This document shows positions 33,498 through 42,295 of a DNA stretch of 64,000 nucleotides, in pieces. A program made the translations under genes and the position numbers. Source of the stretch: an uncultured Opitutia bacterium (GTDB lineage Bacteria > Verrucomicrobiota > Verrucomicrobiia > Opitutales > Opitutaceae); NCBI GenBank assembly GCA_903896015.1, contig CAITWF010000111.1, forward strand, positions 37,224-101,223, written 5' to 3'. The notes beneath the pieces were generated by a model. That model saw only the letters and a list, made by a program, of their open reading frames with translations, made no database searches and was not told the DNA's origin. Within the stretch, counting starts at the first letter, position 1. Each line of letters starts with the position of its first letter.

Positions 33498-33844
33498 GCA
33501 GCCCCACCGGCCTCGTTCGCACGCCGGCGCCGCCGTATTACGTCGTGATTTTCACGTCGCGACGCACCGACGGCGATCACGGCTATGGTGCGATGGCGGA
33601 AAAAATGGTCGAACTCGGTTCGCGATATGACGGCTTCCTCGGAATCGACAGTGCCCGCGGCGCGGACGGGCTCGGCATCACCGTGAGCTACTGGCGCGAC
33701 GAGGCAGCCATCTCTGCATGGAAACGCGATACCGAACACCAGAAAGCGCAGCGCGGCGGTCGCAAGGCGTGGTATGCCGACTACGAGGTGCGTGTCGCGA
33801 AGGTGGAGCGCGCCTATGGATTTGCCCGCGAGGCCGCGACCTGA
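33494..33844 (+). CDS. Antibiotic-biosynthesis-monooxygenase-like (ABM) domain protein
   Basis: A protein of 116 residues made of one dimeric alpha/beta barrel domain: YYVVIFTSRRT, Y-D-G-F-L-G-I-D-S-A-R-G, G-I-T-V-S-Y-W-R-D-E-A-A-I-S-A-W-K and H-Q-K-A-Q-R-G-G-R. This is the pattern of ABM/DUF-type small proteins that may be cofactor-free monooxygenases or haem degraders. Translationally coupled to the methyltransferase by a four-base overlap. deoA starts 12 bases later, so all three may be co-transcribed. Confidence 0.82.
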   Translation: MSSPTGLVRTPAPPYYVVIFTSRRTDGDHGYGAMAEKMVELGSRYDGFLGIDSARGADGLGITVSYWRDEAAISAWKRDTEHQKAQRGGRKAWYADYEVRVAKVERAYGFAREAAT

Positions 33845-33856
33845 GAGAGTCGCGGC

Positions 33857-35161
33857 ATGTTTCCCCAACACATCATCGCGAAGAAGCGCGACGGTCACGT
33901 GCTGACCCGCGATGAGATCGCGGCTTTCGTGCGCGGTGCGACCGACGGCTCGTGGGCCGACTATCAGCTGAGCGCGTTGCTGATGGCGATCGTGTGGCGT
34001 GGGATGACGCCGCAGGAAACGGCTCATTACACTGAAGCGATGATGCACTCGGGTGTCGTCGCAGATTTGTCCCGGATTAAAATGCCGAAGTCCGACAAGC
34101 ACTCGACCGGCGGCGTGGGCGACAAGGTTTCGCTCCACCTCGCGCCGATGGTCGCCGCGTGCGGCGTCGCCGTGCCGATGATTTCCGGCCGCGGGCTCGG
34201 TCACACCGGTGGCACGCTCGACAAACTCGAATCGATCCCCGGCTTCCGCGTCGATCGCACGCTTAGCCAGTTTCGCGCGCAGGTGCAGAAAATCGGCCTT
34301 GCGCTCATCGGCCAGACCGCGGAGCTCGCGCCCTCGGACAAGAAGCTCTACGCGCTGCGCGACGTGACGGCGACGGTCGAGTGCATCCCGCTCATCTGTG
34401 GCTCAATCCTTTCGAAGAAACTCGCCGAGGGGATCGACACCCTCGTGCTCGATGTGAAGTTCGGCCGCGGCGCATTCATGAAGGACAAGGCGCACGCGAG
34501 GGAACTCGCCCGCGCGCTCGTGTCGGTCGCAAAGGCGATGGGAAAACCGACGCGCGCCGTGCTGACCGCGATGGATCAGCCGCTCGGCCGCGCCGTCGGC
34601 AACGCCGTCGAAGCCGCCGAATCGATCGACTGCCTGAAGGGCCGCGGCCCGAGCGACACCATGGAAGTCACTTTCGCGCTCGGCGAACAGATGCTGCTTC
34701 TTGCCCAAGTCGCAAAGACCAAAGCCGACGCCCGGAAGAAACTGGAGGCCTCGATCGCAAGCGGCGCCGCCCTGAAAAAATTCCGCCAGATGATCGCGGC
34801 GCAGGGGGGCGATGTCCGCGTGATCGACGAACCGTCGCGACTGCCTCAGGCGAAATTCAAAATCGCGCTCTTTGCCTCGCGCACGGGTTACGTGCGCGAA
34901 GTCGATGCGCTCGGCGTGGCCCTCGCCGCGCTAAGCCTCGGCGCCGGCCGCGCGAAAGCGGAAGACGTGATCGATCACGCCGTCGGCGTGAGTGCGCTCG
35001 TGAAAATTGGCGAGCGCATCAAGAAAGGTGCCCCGCTGTGCGTAATCCACGCGAGCGACGAACGGGCGCTGGCTGGGGCGAAGATGATGTTGGCGGAAGC
35101 GATTTCGCTGGGAAGCGTTGCCCGGCCGACGGTCAACCTAATCGGCGAAATCGTTGGGTAG
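33857..35161 (+). CDS. deoA: Thymidine / pyrimidine-nucleoside phosphorylase
   Basis: A protein of 434 residues. The family signature K-H-S-T-G-G-V-G-D-K-V-S-L (about residue 80) binds phosphate. I-S-G-R-G-L-G-H-T-G-G-T-L-D-K-L-E and D-V-K-F-G-R-G-A-F-M-K (about residue 194) follow. Reaction: thymidine or other pyrimidine nucleoside plus phosphate to base plus (deoxy)ribose-1-phosphate. With deoC 11 kb upstream this gives a deoxynucleoside breakdown route. A phosphopentomutase is not in the window. The last about 90 residues are the usual C-terminal domain. Whether it is DeoA or Pdp by specificity cannot be told. Confidence 0.92.
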   Translation: MFPQHIIAKKRDGHVLTRDEIAAFVRGATDGSWADYQLSALLMAIVWRGMTPQETAHYTEAMMHSGVVADLSRIKMPKSDKHSTGGVGDKVSLHLAPMVAACGVAVPMISGRGLGHTGGTLDKLESIPGFRVDRTLSQFRAQVQKIGLALIGQTAELAPSDKKLYALRDVTATVECIPLICGSILSKKLAEGIDTLVLDVKFGRGAFMKDKAHARELARALVSVAKAMGKPTRAVLTAMDQPLGRAVGNAVEAAESIDCLKGRGPSDTMEVTFALGEQMLLLAQVAKTKADARKKLEASIASGAALKKFRQMIAAQGGDVRVIDEPSRLPQAKFKIALFASRTGYVREVDALGVALAALSLGAGRAKAEDVIDHAVGVSALVKIGERIKKGAPLCVIHASDERALAGAKMMLAEAISLGSVARPTVNLIGEIVG

Positions 35162-35176
35162 CGGCGCCCCGGACGA

Positions 35177-37042
35177 TTAACTCTCCATCTCTGCCAACTT
35201 CGTCGCCGCGTCTTCCCACGCCTTCGTGGCGGTCGTGATTTGATCGACGACGGTGCTCAGCTCGAGGTTGAGGTGATGAAACTTTCCCTTGTCGGCGTAG
35301 GATGCGGGATCCTCTAGGTCGGCGGTAATTTCGGCCTGTCTCTTTTCGAGTTCGACGACGGCTTTTTCGAGCTGACCGACATGCTCGCGGAATTTGCGGA
35401 TTTCGTTCGCGCTCGGTTTCTTTCCGGCCGGAGCGATTGGTGCTTTCTCGGCGGGTGCGGCGGCCTTTTGCTGCACGGGGCGTGCATCCGTGAATCCGGC
35501 GGTGAGGGCGAAACGGGCGTCGGTCGATTTGGATTTTTCCAAATAATAATCGTAGTCGCCGGCGTAGGGCGTGAGGCGGCCGCTGTGGACGTGCAGCACG
35601 GTGCTCGCGAGCTGGCGGATGAAATGCACGTCGTGGCTGATGAAGATCAGCGTGCCTTCGTAGTTTTTCAGCGCCCCGATGAGCGCGTCGATCGAGGCGA
35701 TGTCGAGGTGGGTCGTCGGCTCGTCCATCAGGAGGAGATTCGGCGGCTTCACGAGCAGGCGCGCGAGCGCGAGGCGGGATTTTTCGCCGCCGGAGAGGAC
35801 GCCGATCGGTTTGTGGACGTCGTCTTTGCGGAAGAGAAACGCGCCGAGAATCGCGCGGGCCTGCTGCTCAGTGAGCTGATTCTCGACGGTCCGCAGCTCC
35901 ATCACGTTTTCGAAGACCGACAGCTCGGGCTTCAGGTTGTCCATGCGGTTCTGCGCGAAGTAGCCGGGCACGACGTTCATGCCGAGCTCTCGCGTGCCGC
36001 CCTGAATCGGAATCACGTCGGCGAGAATTTTCAGGAGCGTCGATTTGCCTGCGCCGTTGGGGCCGACGAGCACGATGCGCTGACCGCGCTCAGCGACGAA
36101 ATTGAGGTCCTTGTAGACGACGTGATCGCCGTAGGCCTGTCGGACGTGCTCCAGCTCGATGACCTTCAGACCGGAGCGCGGCGGCTGCGGAAATTTGAAA
36201 TGGATGCGCTTCAGCTCCTCGGTCGGCTCCTCGACAGCGACTTCCTGGAGACGCTCGATTTGTTTCTCCTTCGATTTCGCGCGCGACGCCATCGAGGCCT
36301 TGGCCCCGAAACGATCGACGAATTTTTGCAGGTGGGCGATTTCGCGCTGCTGGTTTTTGAAGGCCGCGGCTTGCTGGTCCTTGCGGGCCTCTTTTTCCTG
36401 AAGGAAATTGTCGTAGTTGCCGTGGTAGTAGTTGAGCCGGCCGCTGCGCAACTCGATCATGCCGGTGCAAAGCGCGTTGAGGAAAGCGCGATCGTGGGAG
36501 ATGACGACGAGGCCGCCGGGGTAGCGCGTGAGGTAGTCTTGAAACCAGAGCAGCGCCTCGAGATCGAGATGGTTGGTGGGCTCGTCGAGGAGGAGCAGGG
36601 CGGGTTCGGCGACCAGCAGGCGGGCGAGGTGGGCGCGCATCACCCAGCCGCCAGAGAACGTTTTCGCATGCTTGTCGGCGTCGCCTTCCTTGAAGCCGAG
36701 GCCGGCGAGGATTTTGCGCGCGCGCGGCTCGAGGGTATAATCAATGTCATAATTGTCGTCGGTCGGCTCGAGTTGTTTGCCGCTGGTGGCGATGTGGAGA
36801 ATCGTCTCGTCGCCGGCGGGCGCGCTTTCCTGCGGGAGAAAGCCGAAGTCTGCGCCGCGCTCCCACTCGATCGTGCCCGTGTCGGGTTTTTCCTCGCCTA
36901 GGATGAGGCCGAAGAGCGTGGATTTGCCGGCACCATTGGGGCCGACGAAGCCCAGCCGATCGGTGCGCGCGATGAACAGCGACACCTCCGCGAAGAGTTC
37001 GCGGGTGCCATAGGACTTGGAAACGTCGGCGATCGTTAGCAT
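35177..37042 (-). CDS. ABC-F family ATPase
   Basis: A soluble protein of 621 residues with two ABC domains. Domain 1 has Walker A G-P-N-G-A-G-K-S-T (about residue 36), signature F-S-G-G-W-V-M-R and Walker B L-L-L-L-D-E-P-T-N-H-L-D. A linker (about 240-290, rich in Lys/Glu) joins it to domain 2, with a second G-P-N-G-A-G-K-S-T and L-S-G-G-E-K-S-R. A C-terminal coiled coil (about 535-621) resembles that of Uup. Members of the family act on the ribosome, for example as translation factors or in antibiotic protection. The ATG at 37042 begins MLTIADVSKSYG, the typical start. Confidence 0.92.
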   Translation of the reverse strand: MLTIADVSKSYGTRELFAEVSLFIARTDRLGFVGPNGAGKSTLFGLILGEEKPDTGTIEWERGADFGFLPQESAPAGDETILHIATSGKQLEPTDDNYDIDYTLEPRARKILAGLGFKEGDADKHAKTFSGGWVMRAHLARLLVAEPALLLLDEPTNHLDLEALLWFQDYLTRYPGGLVVISHDRAFLNALCTGMIELRSGRLNYYHGNYDNFLQEKEARKDQQAAAFKNQQREIAHLQKFVDRFGAKASMASRAKSKEKQIERLQEVAVEEPTEELKRIHFKFPQPPRSGLKVIELEHVRQAYGDHVVYKDLNFVAERGQRIVLVGPNGAGKSTLLKILADVIPIQGGTRELGMNVVPGYFAQNRMDNLKPELSVFENVMELRTVENQLTEQQARAILGAFLFRKDDVHKPIGVLSGGEKSRLALARLLVKPPNLLLMDEPTTHLDIASIDALIGALKNYEGTLIFISHDVHFIRQLASTVLHVHSGRLTPYAGDYDYYLEKSKSTDARFALTAGFTDARPVQQKAAAPAEKAPIAPAGKKPSANEIRKFREHVGQLEKAVVELEKRQAEITADLEDPASYADKGKFHHLNLELSTVVDQITTATKAWEDAATKLAEMES

Positions 37043-37104
37043 CGAAACCGCCCAACACACCGATTCCCGCGCGTGGCGTCAATGGCGCGCTGCGGGAAAT
37101 TTGC

Positions 37105-38019
37105 TTACTTTGCGATAGTCAGCGCAATGCAACCCGCCACCGCCACGATTCCGCCGAGAATCGCGCGACGCGGCGGATGGTCGCCCTCGAATTTCATCGC
37201 GATGGGAATCGCGAGCAGCGGCGCCGTCGCCGCGATCGGCAGGACGATGCCGCTGGGGGTGGTCGCGAGCGCCCATTGGTAGCAGCTTACCGCGATCACG
37301 GGACCGGCGAGGCCGTTGGCGACTATCCAGAACGTGCCGTGGAAACGACCTTCGGTGGCCGGAGGCGGAGGCTTTGCAGCGCGCTGGACGAGCAGCCGCA
37401 GCACGGCATACCAGACGATCACAAAGACGAACCCGGCGGCGATGCGCTGGTAGGCGGCCGTGAGTCCGAACGTGAGGTTGTGCACGGACTCACCCGCGGC
37501 GCTGGCAACCAGCACGCCCTTGCGGCTGACCAGCGCGCCGAAACCCTGACCTGCGGCCGCAAGCAGCCCAAACAGAAAGCCGACGGGCCGCACTTTTACA
37601 TGCGGCGGGCTGCGCTTGCTCGGCGTGATCGCGATCACAACGCCAAGCAAAATCAACAACCCCCACAGAATCTGGGCGAACGTGAGGGTCGTGCCGAGCC
37701 ACAGCCATTCGCCGAGCGCGGCGAGCGGCGCGGCGAGACACTGCGTCATCAGCACCGTGATCCGCGACCCAAGCAGCGGCAGGGCGCCGTAGACGCCCAG
37801 ATCGCCGAGCCCCATGCCGATCACTCCGCTCAACAGGAACCAGCACGTGCTCGCACTCGTGAAACCGTGTCCGAGTGTGTGGCCGAAGGCCGCGAGGACC
37901 AGCGTCGCCACGAGCAACCGCCCAAAATTTGCGCGCGCCACGCCGTGCGTCCGCACATTGTGGCTGGCGCAGGTGGCGTTGAGCGCGAAGAAAAGCGCGG
38001 CGAGAAACGAGGCGAGCAT
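37105..38019 (-). CDS. DMT-superfamily EamA transporter
   Basis: A protein of 304 residues with ten hydrophobic segments in two repeats: MLASFLAALFFALNATCASH at the start of repeat 1 and G-T-F-W-I-V-A-N-G-L-A-G-P-V-I-A-V in repeat 2. EamA-type ends are visible in both halves. Such proteins export metabolites or amino acids; substrate not known. It lies 62 bases downstream of the ABC-F gene region on the opposite side of a small spacer, same strand. The start ATG at 38019 is directly before the first helix. Confidence 0.85.
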   Translation of the reverse strand: MLASFLAALFFALNATCASHNVRTHGVARANFGRLLVATLVLAAFGHTLGHGFTSASTCWFLLSGVIGMGLGDLGVYGALPLLGSRITVLMTQCLAAPLAALGEWLWLGTTLTFAQILWGLLILLGVVIAITPSKRSPPHVKVRPVGFLFGLLAAAGQGFGALVSRKGVLVASAAGESVHNLTFGLTAAYQRIAAGFVFVIVWYAVLRLLVQRAAKPPPPATEGRFHGTFWIVANGLAGPVIAVSCYQWALATTPSGIVLPIAATAPLLAIPIAMKFEGDHPPRRAILGGIVAVAGCIALTIAK

Positions 38020-38148
38020 CGAATCGTAAACAGCTTCTGGTCAGGGAAAAAGGATGCGGGGATGGCATTTTCTCCAGTTGTCTGCCCTTGGCGAAGGTTT
38101 TTTGATCGTGCCTCGTTTCGGTGCAGTGATATTCCTCTCCGACACGTC

Positions 38149-39195
38149 ATGAAAGCGAAACGCCAGGCCCAACGTCCCGAGGATCTCAACGCCGCGATCG
38201 CGGCGAAGAAAGGCCCTGTTTCGCGCTTCCTGGCCCGCCATTACCGTCACTTTAATTCCGCCGCGCTGCTCGACGCCGCGAAGGGTTACGAGGCCCACCT
38301 CGCCGCCGGCGGCAAGATGCTCGTCACGCTGGCCGGCGCGATGTCCACCGCCGAACTCGGCATCTCCCTCGCCGAAATGATCCGCCGCGACAAGGTCCAC
38401 GCGATCGTCTGCACCGGCGCAAATCTCGAGGAGGATATTTTCAATCTCGTCGCCCACGACTACTATGAGCGCGTGCCGCACTACCGGCACCTCACGGCGC
38501 GGGACGAGCAGTCGCTGCTCGATCGGCACATGAACCGCGTGACCGACACGTGCATCCCTGAGATGGAGGCGATGCGGCGGATCGAGGCCGCCGTGCTGGA
38601 GGAGTGGGTCGCCGCCGACAAGGCCGGCGAACGCTACTTCCCGCACGAGTTCATGTATAAGATTCTTCGGAGCGGAAAGCTGAAGAAGAGCTACCAGATC
38701 GATCCGAAGAACTCGTGGATGCTCGCCGCCTGCGAGAAAAACCTTCCGATCGTGGTGCCGGGCTGGGAAGACGCCACACTTGGCAACATGTATGCCGGCC
38801 ACGTGATCAGCGGCGATGTGAAGAACGTCCACACCGTCCGCACCGGCATCGAATACATGACGTGGCTGGCCGAGTACTACACGAAGTCCGCGAAAAAACT
38901 CCGCAACGGCGAAGGTTCGATTGGGTTTTTCCAAATTGGCGGTGGCATCGCGGGGGATTTTCCCATCTGCGTCGTGCCGATGCTGCATCAGGATCTTCAA
39001 CGCACGGGCGTTCCGCTTTGGGGCTACTTCGCGCAGATCAGCGATTCGACCACGAGCTACGGCAGCTACTCCGGCGCCGTGCCGAACGAAAAGATCACGT
39101 GGGGCAAGCTCGGCGCGAAGACGCCGAAGTTCATTGTTGAGAGTGACGCGACGATCGTGGCGCCGCTGATTTTTGCCTGGGTGCTCGGGCAGTAG
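38149..39195 (+). CDS. Deoxyhypusine-synthase-like protein
   Basis: A protein of 348 residues. NAD-binding and active-site features of deoxyhypusine synthase are visible: V-T-L-A-G-A-M-S-T-A-E-L-G, V-C-T-G-A-N-L-E-E-D, the D-A-T-L-G-N-M-Y-A-G stretch, and I-T-W-G-K-L with the catalytic lysine at about residue 320. It ends in an E-S-D-A-T-I-V-A-P-L-I motif. Eukaryotic DHS transfers a butylamine group from spermidine to eIF5A. Bacteria do not hypusinate EF-P that way, so the bacterial homologue probably makes or modifies a polyamine, as homospermidine synthases derived from DHS do (inference). Monocistronic, convergent with the pectate lyase. Confidence 0.88.
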   Translation: MKAKRQAQRPEDLNAAIAAKKGPVSRFLARHYRHFNSAALLDAAKGYEAHLAAGGKMLVTLAGAMSTAELGISLAEMIRRDKVHAIVCTGANLEEDIFNLVAHDYYERVPHYRHLTARDEQSLLDRHMNRVTDTCIPEMEAMRRIEAAVLEEWVAADKAGERYFPHEFMYKILRSGKLKKSYQIDPKNSWMLAACEKNLPIVVPGWEDATLGNMYAGHVISGDVKNVHTVRTGIEYMTWLAEYYTKSAKKLRNGEGSIGFFQIGGGIAGDFPICVVPMLHQDLQRTGVPLWGYFAQISDSTTSYGSYSGAVPNEKITWGKLGAKTPKFIVESDATIVAPLIFAWVLGQ

Positions 39196-39209
39196 GAGCT
39201 GGCGCAAAA

Positions 39210-40544
39210 TTAAGGCGCGAGGCTATTGAGATACAGTTCGAGATTGGTGTAGCCGCTCGCGGTTAGCTTGAGTGCGTCGGAAGGATTAGAGGCGTCCAGC
39301 TGATGGGTTTTTTCCCAAGTGTCAGGGATCCCGTCGTGGTCCGTGTCGAGCGGAGGGATGCCTCCCTTCAATTCACCTAAGCCGCCGGCGAGCGCTTCGC
39401 CTTGGGCATCGGTATGCGCCAGCGTCTTTCCTTTTTTCCCGAGCGAAGTGAGTTCGGCGATCAGTCGAAGATCGACGGCGTCGCGATGCAGCGAACAGCC
39501 GGCACCCGCCACCAGCTTTTCGAAAGCGACCTCGGCCGGATCAATCGTCACGGGCACGGCAGGGTGCAGGGCTGCGGCTCGGACGAAAGTCGGGAGCGTG
39601 TAGGTCTTTTCGTCGGCGCGGTGGAAGTCAGCGTCAGTGACCGGCTGGCCGTTGAGTTTCCCGTCGGAGTCGAGATCGGCGATGTTGCCCGAGTGATAGA
39701 CGTGGTCGGTGGCGTAGAACTGACCGGCGAAGCGATCGTTCGATGAGGGGCCCTTGATGAAATAGTTGCCGATGACGTCGAGGTCGTGATCGGCCGCCGA
39801 GTGGCCGCCGCAGAGGCCGGTCTCGCCCCAGTTGTAGACGACATTGTTGATGTATTGGACGGTGCCCTTGACCTTCGGATTGCGGCTTTCGTTGCTTTGC
39901 CAGAGATTGTGGCTGAGGGTAATGTGGGTGACCGTGTCGATCAGCGCGCCGAAACTCTGCGGGTGAATGCCCTCGGCCATCAGGCAGTATTGCACGGTGA
40001 TGTCGTGGCTGTTGACGGTGATGCCGAGGTCGTCCCAGCGCCCCCATTCAACCGAACAGTGATCGATGATGATGTTGCTGGCGTGATCCATGCCGAGGGA
40101 CTTTTTTCCGCGGTCGCCGGCGATGCCTTCGCGGAAACGCAGATAGCGGAGGATGATGTTTTCGTGGCCGCCAAGCGAAACGCCGGCGCCATAGAGGCAG
40201 ATCCCTTCGCCAGGTGCCGACTGGCCCGCGATCGTGAGATTGCTGGCGACGTCGACGTTGCTTGCGAGTCGTATGATGCCGCCAACGCTAAACACCACAA
40301 TGCGATGCGGCTGGCTCACCGCGTCGCGAAACGACCCCGGACCTGCGTCGGCGGTGGTCGTGACATGGTAGATCGCGCCGCCGCGACCGCCGGTGGCGAG
40401 CGCGCCGAATCCCTCTGCGCCGGGAAATGCGAGGGGGGCCGTGGCCGAAAGTCTACCCGCTCCCGCGGATCCGGTAATCAGCAGGGAGGTGAGGGTGAAG
40501 ACGGCGCGGTGAATGCGAGCAAAGGAGCGGATGAACAGGGGCAT
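39210..40544 (-). CDS. Secreted pectate lyase-like polysaccharide lyase
   Basis: A protein of 444 residues with a signal peptide (MPLFIRSFARIHRAVFTLTSLLITGSAGA). A right-handed beta-helix begins at A-F-P-G-A-E-G-F-G-A-L-A-T-G-G-R-G-G, the usual start of PL1-type planctomycetal/verrucomicrobial lyases. Repeats such as NIIIDHCSVEWG, DITVQYCLMAEG and HITLSHNLWQSN form the helix, with Asp and Arg residues typical of the active site. The C-terminal part has a calcium-type motif D-T-D-H-D-G-I-P-D-T-W-E-K. It probably cleaves polygalacturonate or a related polymer outside the cell. Confidence 0.88.
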   Translation of the reverse strand: MPLFIRSFARIHRAVFTLTSLLITGSAGAGRLSATAPLAFPGAEGFGALATGGRGGAIYHVTTTADAGPGSFRDAVSQPHRIVVFSVGGIIRLASNVDVASNLTIAGQSAPGEGICLYGAGVSLGGHENIILRYLRFREGIAGDRGKKSLGMDHASNIIIDHCSVEWGRWDDLGITVNSHDITVQYCLMAEGIHPQSFGALIDTVTHITLSHNLWQSNESRNPKVKGTVQYINNVVYNWGETGLCGGHSAADHDLDVIGNYFIKGPSSNDRFAGQFYATDHVYHSGNIADLDSDGKLNGQPVTDADFHRADEKTYTLPTFVRAAALHPAVPVTIDPAEVAFEKLVAGAGCSLHRDAVDLRLIAELTSLGKKGKTLAHTDAQGEALAGGLGELKGGIPPLDTDHDGIPDTWEKTHQLDASNPSDALKLTASGYTNLELYLNSLAP

Positions 40545-40640
40545 CGCGCGGATTGACGAGCTACGCACCCACAAGCTGCGCAGGTTGGGGGAAAACTTAT
40601 CGGACCGTCAGGGTGTTTCCGTGGCCGCCGTGCCGCGAGC

Positions 40641-41525
40641 CTACTTTGCCGCCGGCGGGGACGCCTGAAGGAAGAACTGCTGTTTCCAGCCGAGGAGCTT
40701 CTTGATCTTCACGTTGGAGATCAGGGCGGCGCGGCCGGCGATTGGGCGCTTGAACTTTTTCAAGCCGGGCAGGAAGCGTTTGATCAGCTCCTTTGACGGG
40801 AGATTCGACGACGAGTCGTCGGCGGCGATGATGACGTTTTCGCAGCCGAGTCCACTGCGCTCGATGCCGAGCCGGCACGCGATCGCGAGGTCGCGCGAGT
40901 CGATGTAGGACCAGAGAATGCGCAGGCGATCCTCCGGATGGTCGAAGCGCGCGATGATGCGATCGTAGTCCTCGGGGCAGACGACGTTGCCGATGCGGAA
41001 GGAGAGAATCTGCGTGCCGTCGCGCCGGTGAAACATCGCGCCGGTCACCTCGTTGACGACCTTGGTCAGGCCGTAGGTGTCCTCGGGCAGCTGCGGATGG
41101 TCCTCGTCGATTGGGAGGTATTGCGGCTCGAAAAATTTATTGGCGAAACAGATGCCATAGCTCGACTCACTTGAGGCGATGACGGCCTTCTTGATTCCGA
41201 GGAGGCCGCAGGCTTCGAGGACGTTGTAAGTCGTGAGGGTGTTGACGCGGAAGATCTCGTCGTTGGGCTGTTCGTGCGCGCGCGGAATAGCGGCCATGTG
41301 GATCACGCCGGTGTAGGGGGCGCGGTTGCCGGTGCCGTGCGGTGAAAACGCGGTGACGACCTGGCCGAGCTGGGTGAGATCTGCGACGATCGTGCGGCAG
41401 AGCGCGACGGCGGGGCGTCGGCTGTCGACGTTGATGACCTCGTAGCCGGACTCGACGAGGTGCTTGACGATCCAGTGGCCGGCTTTGCCGCTGCCGCCGG
41501 TGACGAGAATGCGTTTGTTGACCAT
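40641..41525 (-). CDS. NAD-dependent epimerase/dehydratase (extended SDR)
   Basis: A protein of 294 residues. The nucleotide-binding motif is I-L-V-T-G-G-S-G-K-A-G (about residue 5), with D-S-R-R as the acidic strand end. H-M-A-A-I-P and the catalytic D-T-Y-G-L-T-K-V-V (Y-x-x-x-K) lie near residue 150. This is the extended SDR fold, often acting on nucleotide sugars or uronates. Substrate unknown. A hexuronate dehydrogenase-type role would fit the neighbouring pectate lyase, but this is speculation. The ATG at 41525 is next to the start of the fold. Confidence 0.88.
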   Translation of the reverse strand: MVNKRILVTGGSGKAGHWIVKHLVESGYEVINVDSRRPAVALCRTIVADLTQLGQVVTAFSPHGTGNRAPYTGVIHMAAIPRAHEQPNDEIFRVNTLTTYNVLEACGLLGIKKAVIASSESSYGICFANKFFEPQYLPIDEDHPQLPEDTYGLTKVVNEVTGAMFHRRDGTQILSFRIGNVVCPEDYDRIIARFDHPEDRLRILWSYIDSRDLAIACRLGIERSGLGCENVIIAADDSSSNLPSKELIKRFLPGLKKFKRPIAGRAALISNVKIKKLLGWKQQFFLQASPPAAK

Positions 41526-41583
41526 CCCGAGATCATTTCGCGGAACCGCGAAAGAGGGAAGCGATATTCGGCGCCAACCGGTG

Positions 41584-42174
41584 CTACGTGGTCGCGGCTT
41601 TGAGAAGTGCGGCGGCCGTCGTGCGGGCAGTGAGGGCGGAGGCGGCTGAGCCGCTGGCGTGAGCCGAGAGGATCGCGCCGTCGATGAGCAGGCTGAGGAC
41701 GTTAGCAAGTTCGGCGGGATGGCGGGCCTCGGCGTCGGCGGCGAGCTGACGCAGCAGCGCGTTGACCGCCTGCTTATGTCGCCAGGCTGCCTGATGCACC
41801 GGATGCTCCGGATCGGGGAATTCGCTGAGCGCCCGAATAAATCCGCAGCCCTTGAAATCATCGGTCTTGAACCACGCCGCCAGCCAGTCGAACACGGCCA
41901 GCAACCGGCGGGTGGGGGCGTTTCCGGCGGCATCGACCGCGCTCGTGAGCGAAGTGCGCACATCGGCATCGAGCTTCTCGATCACGGCGACGATCAGCTC
42001 ATCTTTCGAAGCGAAGTGATTGTAGAGCGTCATCTTCGCAACTCCCGCCTCGGCCAGCAGGGTGTCGATGCCGACGACGCGGTAGCCATCGCGGTAAAAC
42101 AGCCGCTGCGCCGTCGCCATCAGGTGGGCGCGTTTGGCGGAGATCGACTCGGTTGCGGCAGCGGGCGCGGGCAT
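41584..42174 (-). CDS. TetR/AcrR-family transcriptional repressor
   Basis: A protein of 196 residues. The N-terminal helix-turn-helix reads Y-R-V-V-G-I-D-T-L-L-A-E-A-G-V-A-K-M-T-L-Y-N-H-F, the TetR pattern. A helical ligand domain follows, containing F-K-G-C-G-F-I-R-A-L-S-E-F-P. That C-terminal part resembles YcdC/AcuR-like repressors that sense small electrophiles or acrylate-type compounds. The intergenic region to the divergent PNPOx gene contains two TAGACAG-N2-CTGTCTA palindromes, the expected operators. Confidence 0.92.
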   Translation of the reverse strand: MPAPAAATESISAKRAHLMATAQRLFYRDGYRVVGIDTLLAEAGVAKMTLYNHFASKDELIVAVIEKLDADVRTSLTSAVDAAGNAPTRRLLAVFDWLAAWFKTDDFKGCGFIRALSEFPDPEHPVHQAAWRHKQAVNALLRQLAADAEARHPAELANVLSLLIDGAILSAHASGSAASALTARTTAAALLKAATT

Positions 42175-42212
42175 TGCGGGACGTTAGCGGTGGGAAGCGA
42201 GGTCGCAAGAAA

Positions 42213-42230
42213 ATAGACAGAACTGTCTAT
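42213..42230. promoter_or_regulatory. TetR operator candidate 1
   Basis: ATAGACAG-AA-CTGTCTAT is a palindrome of eight-base arms with a two-base centre. Flanking CAAGAAA/TTCTTG extends the symmetry. It lies 39 bases upstream of the tetR start and 35 bases (centre to centre) from the second operator. Confidence 0.7.
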
Positions 42231-42248
42231 TTCTTGCTTGCGTTAATA

Positions 42249-42264
42249 TAGACAGGTCTGTCTA
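42249..42264. promoter_or_regulatory. TetR operator candidate 2
   Basis: TAGACAG-GT-CTGTCTA repeats the same palindrome core as operator 1. It overlaps the end of a TAATAT -10-like element (42244-42249) and lies 31 bases before the PNPOx start. Binding here would block the divergent promoter. Confidence 0.7.
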
Positions 42265-42295
42265 GTTTGCCCCTCCACCTGCTCACCTCCCCGCC

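Noticed and set aside
37177..38148. In-frame upstream extension of the DHS-like protein
   Set aside because: The extension is antisense to the DMT transporter and Arg/Glu-rich. The ATG at 38149 begins the normal DHS-like N-terminus.
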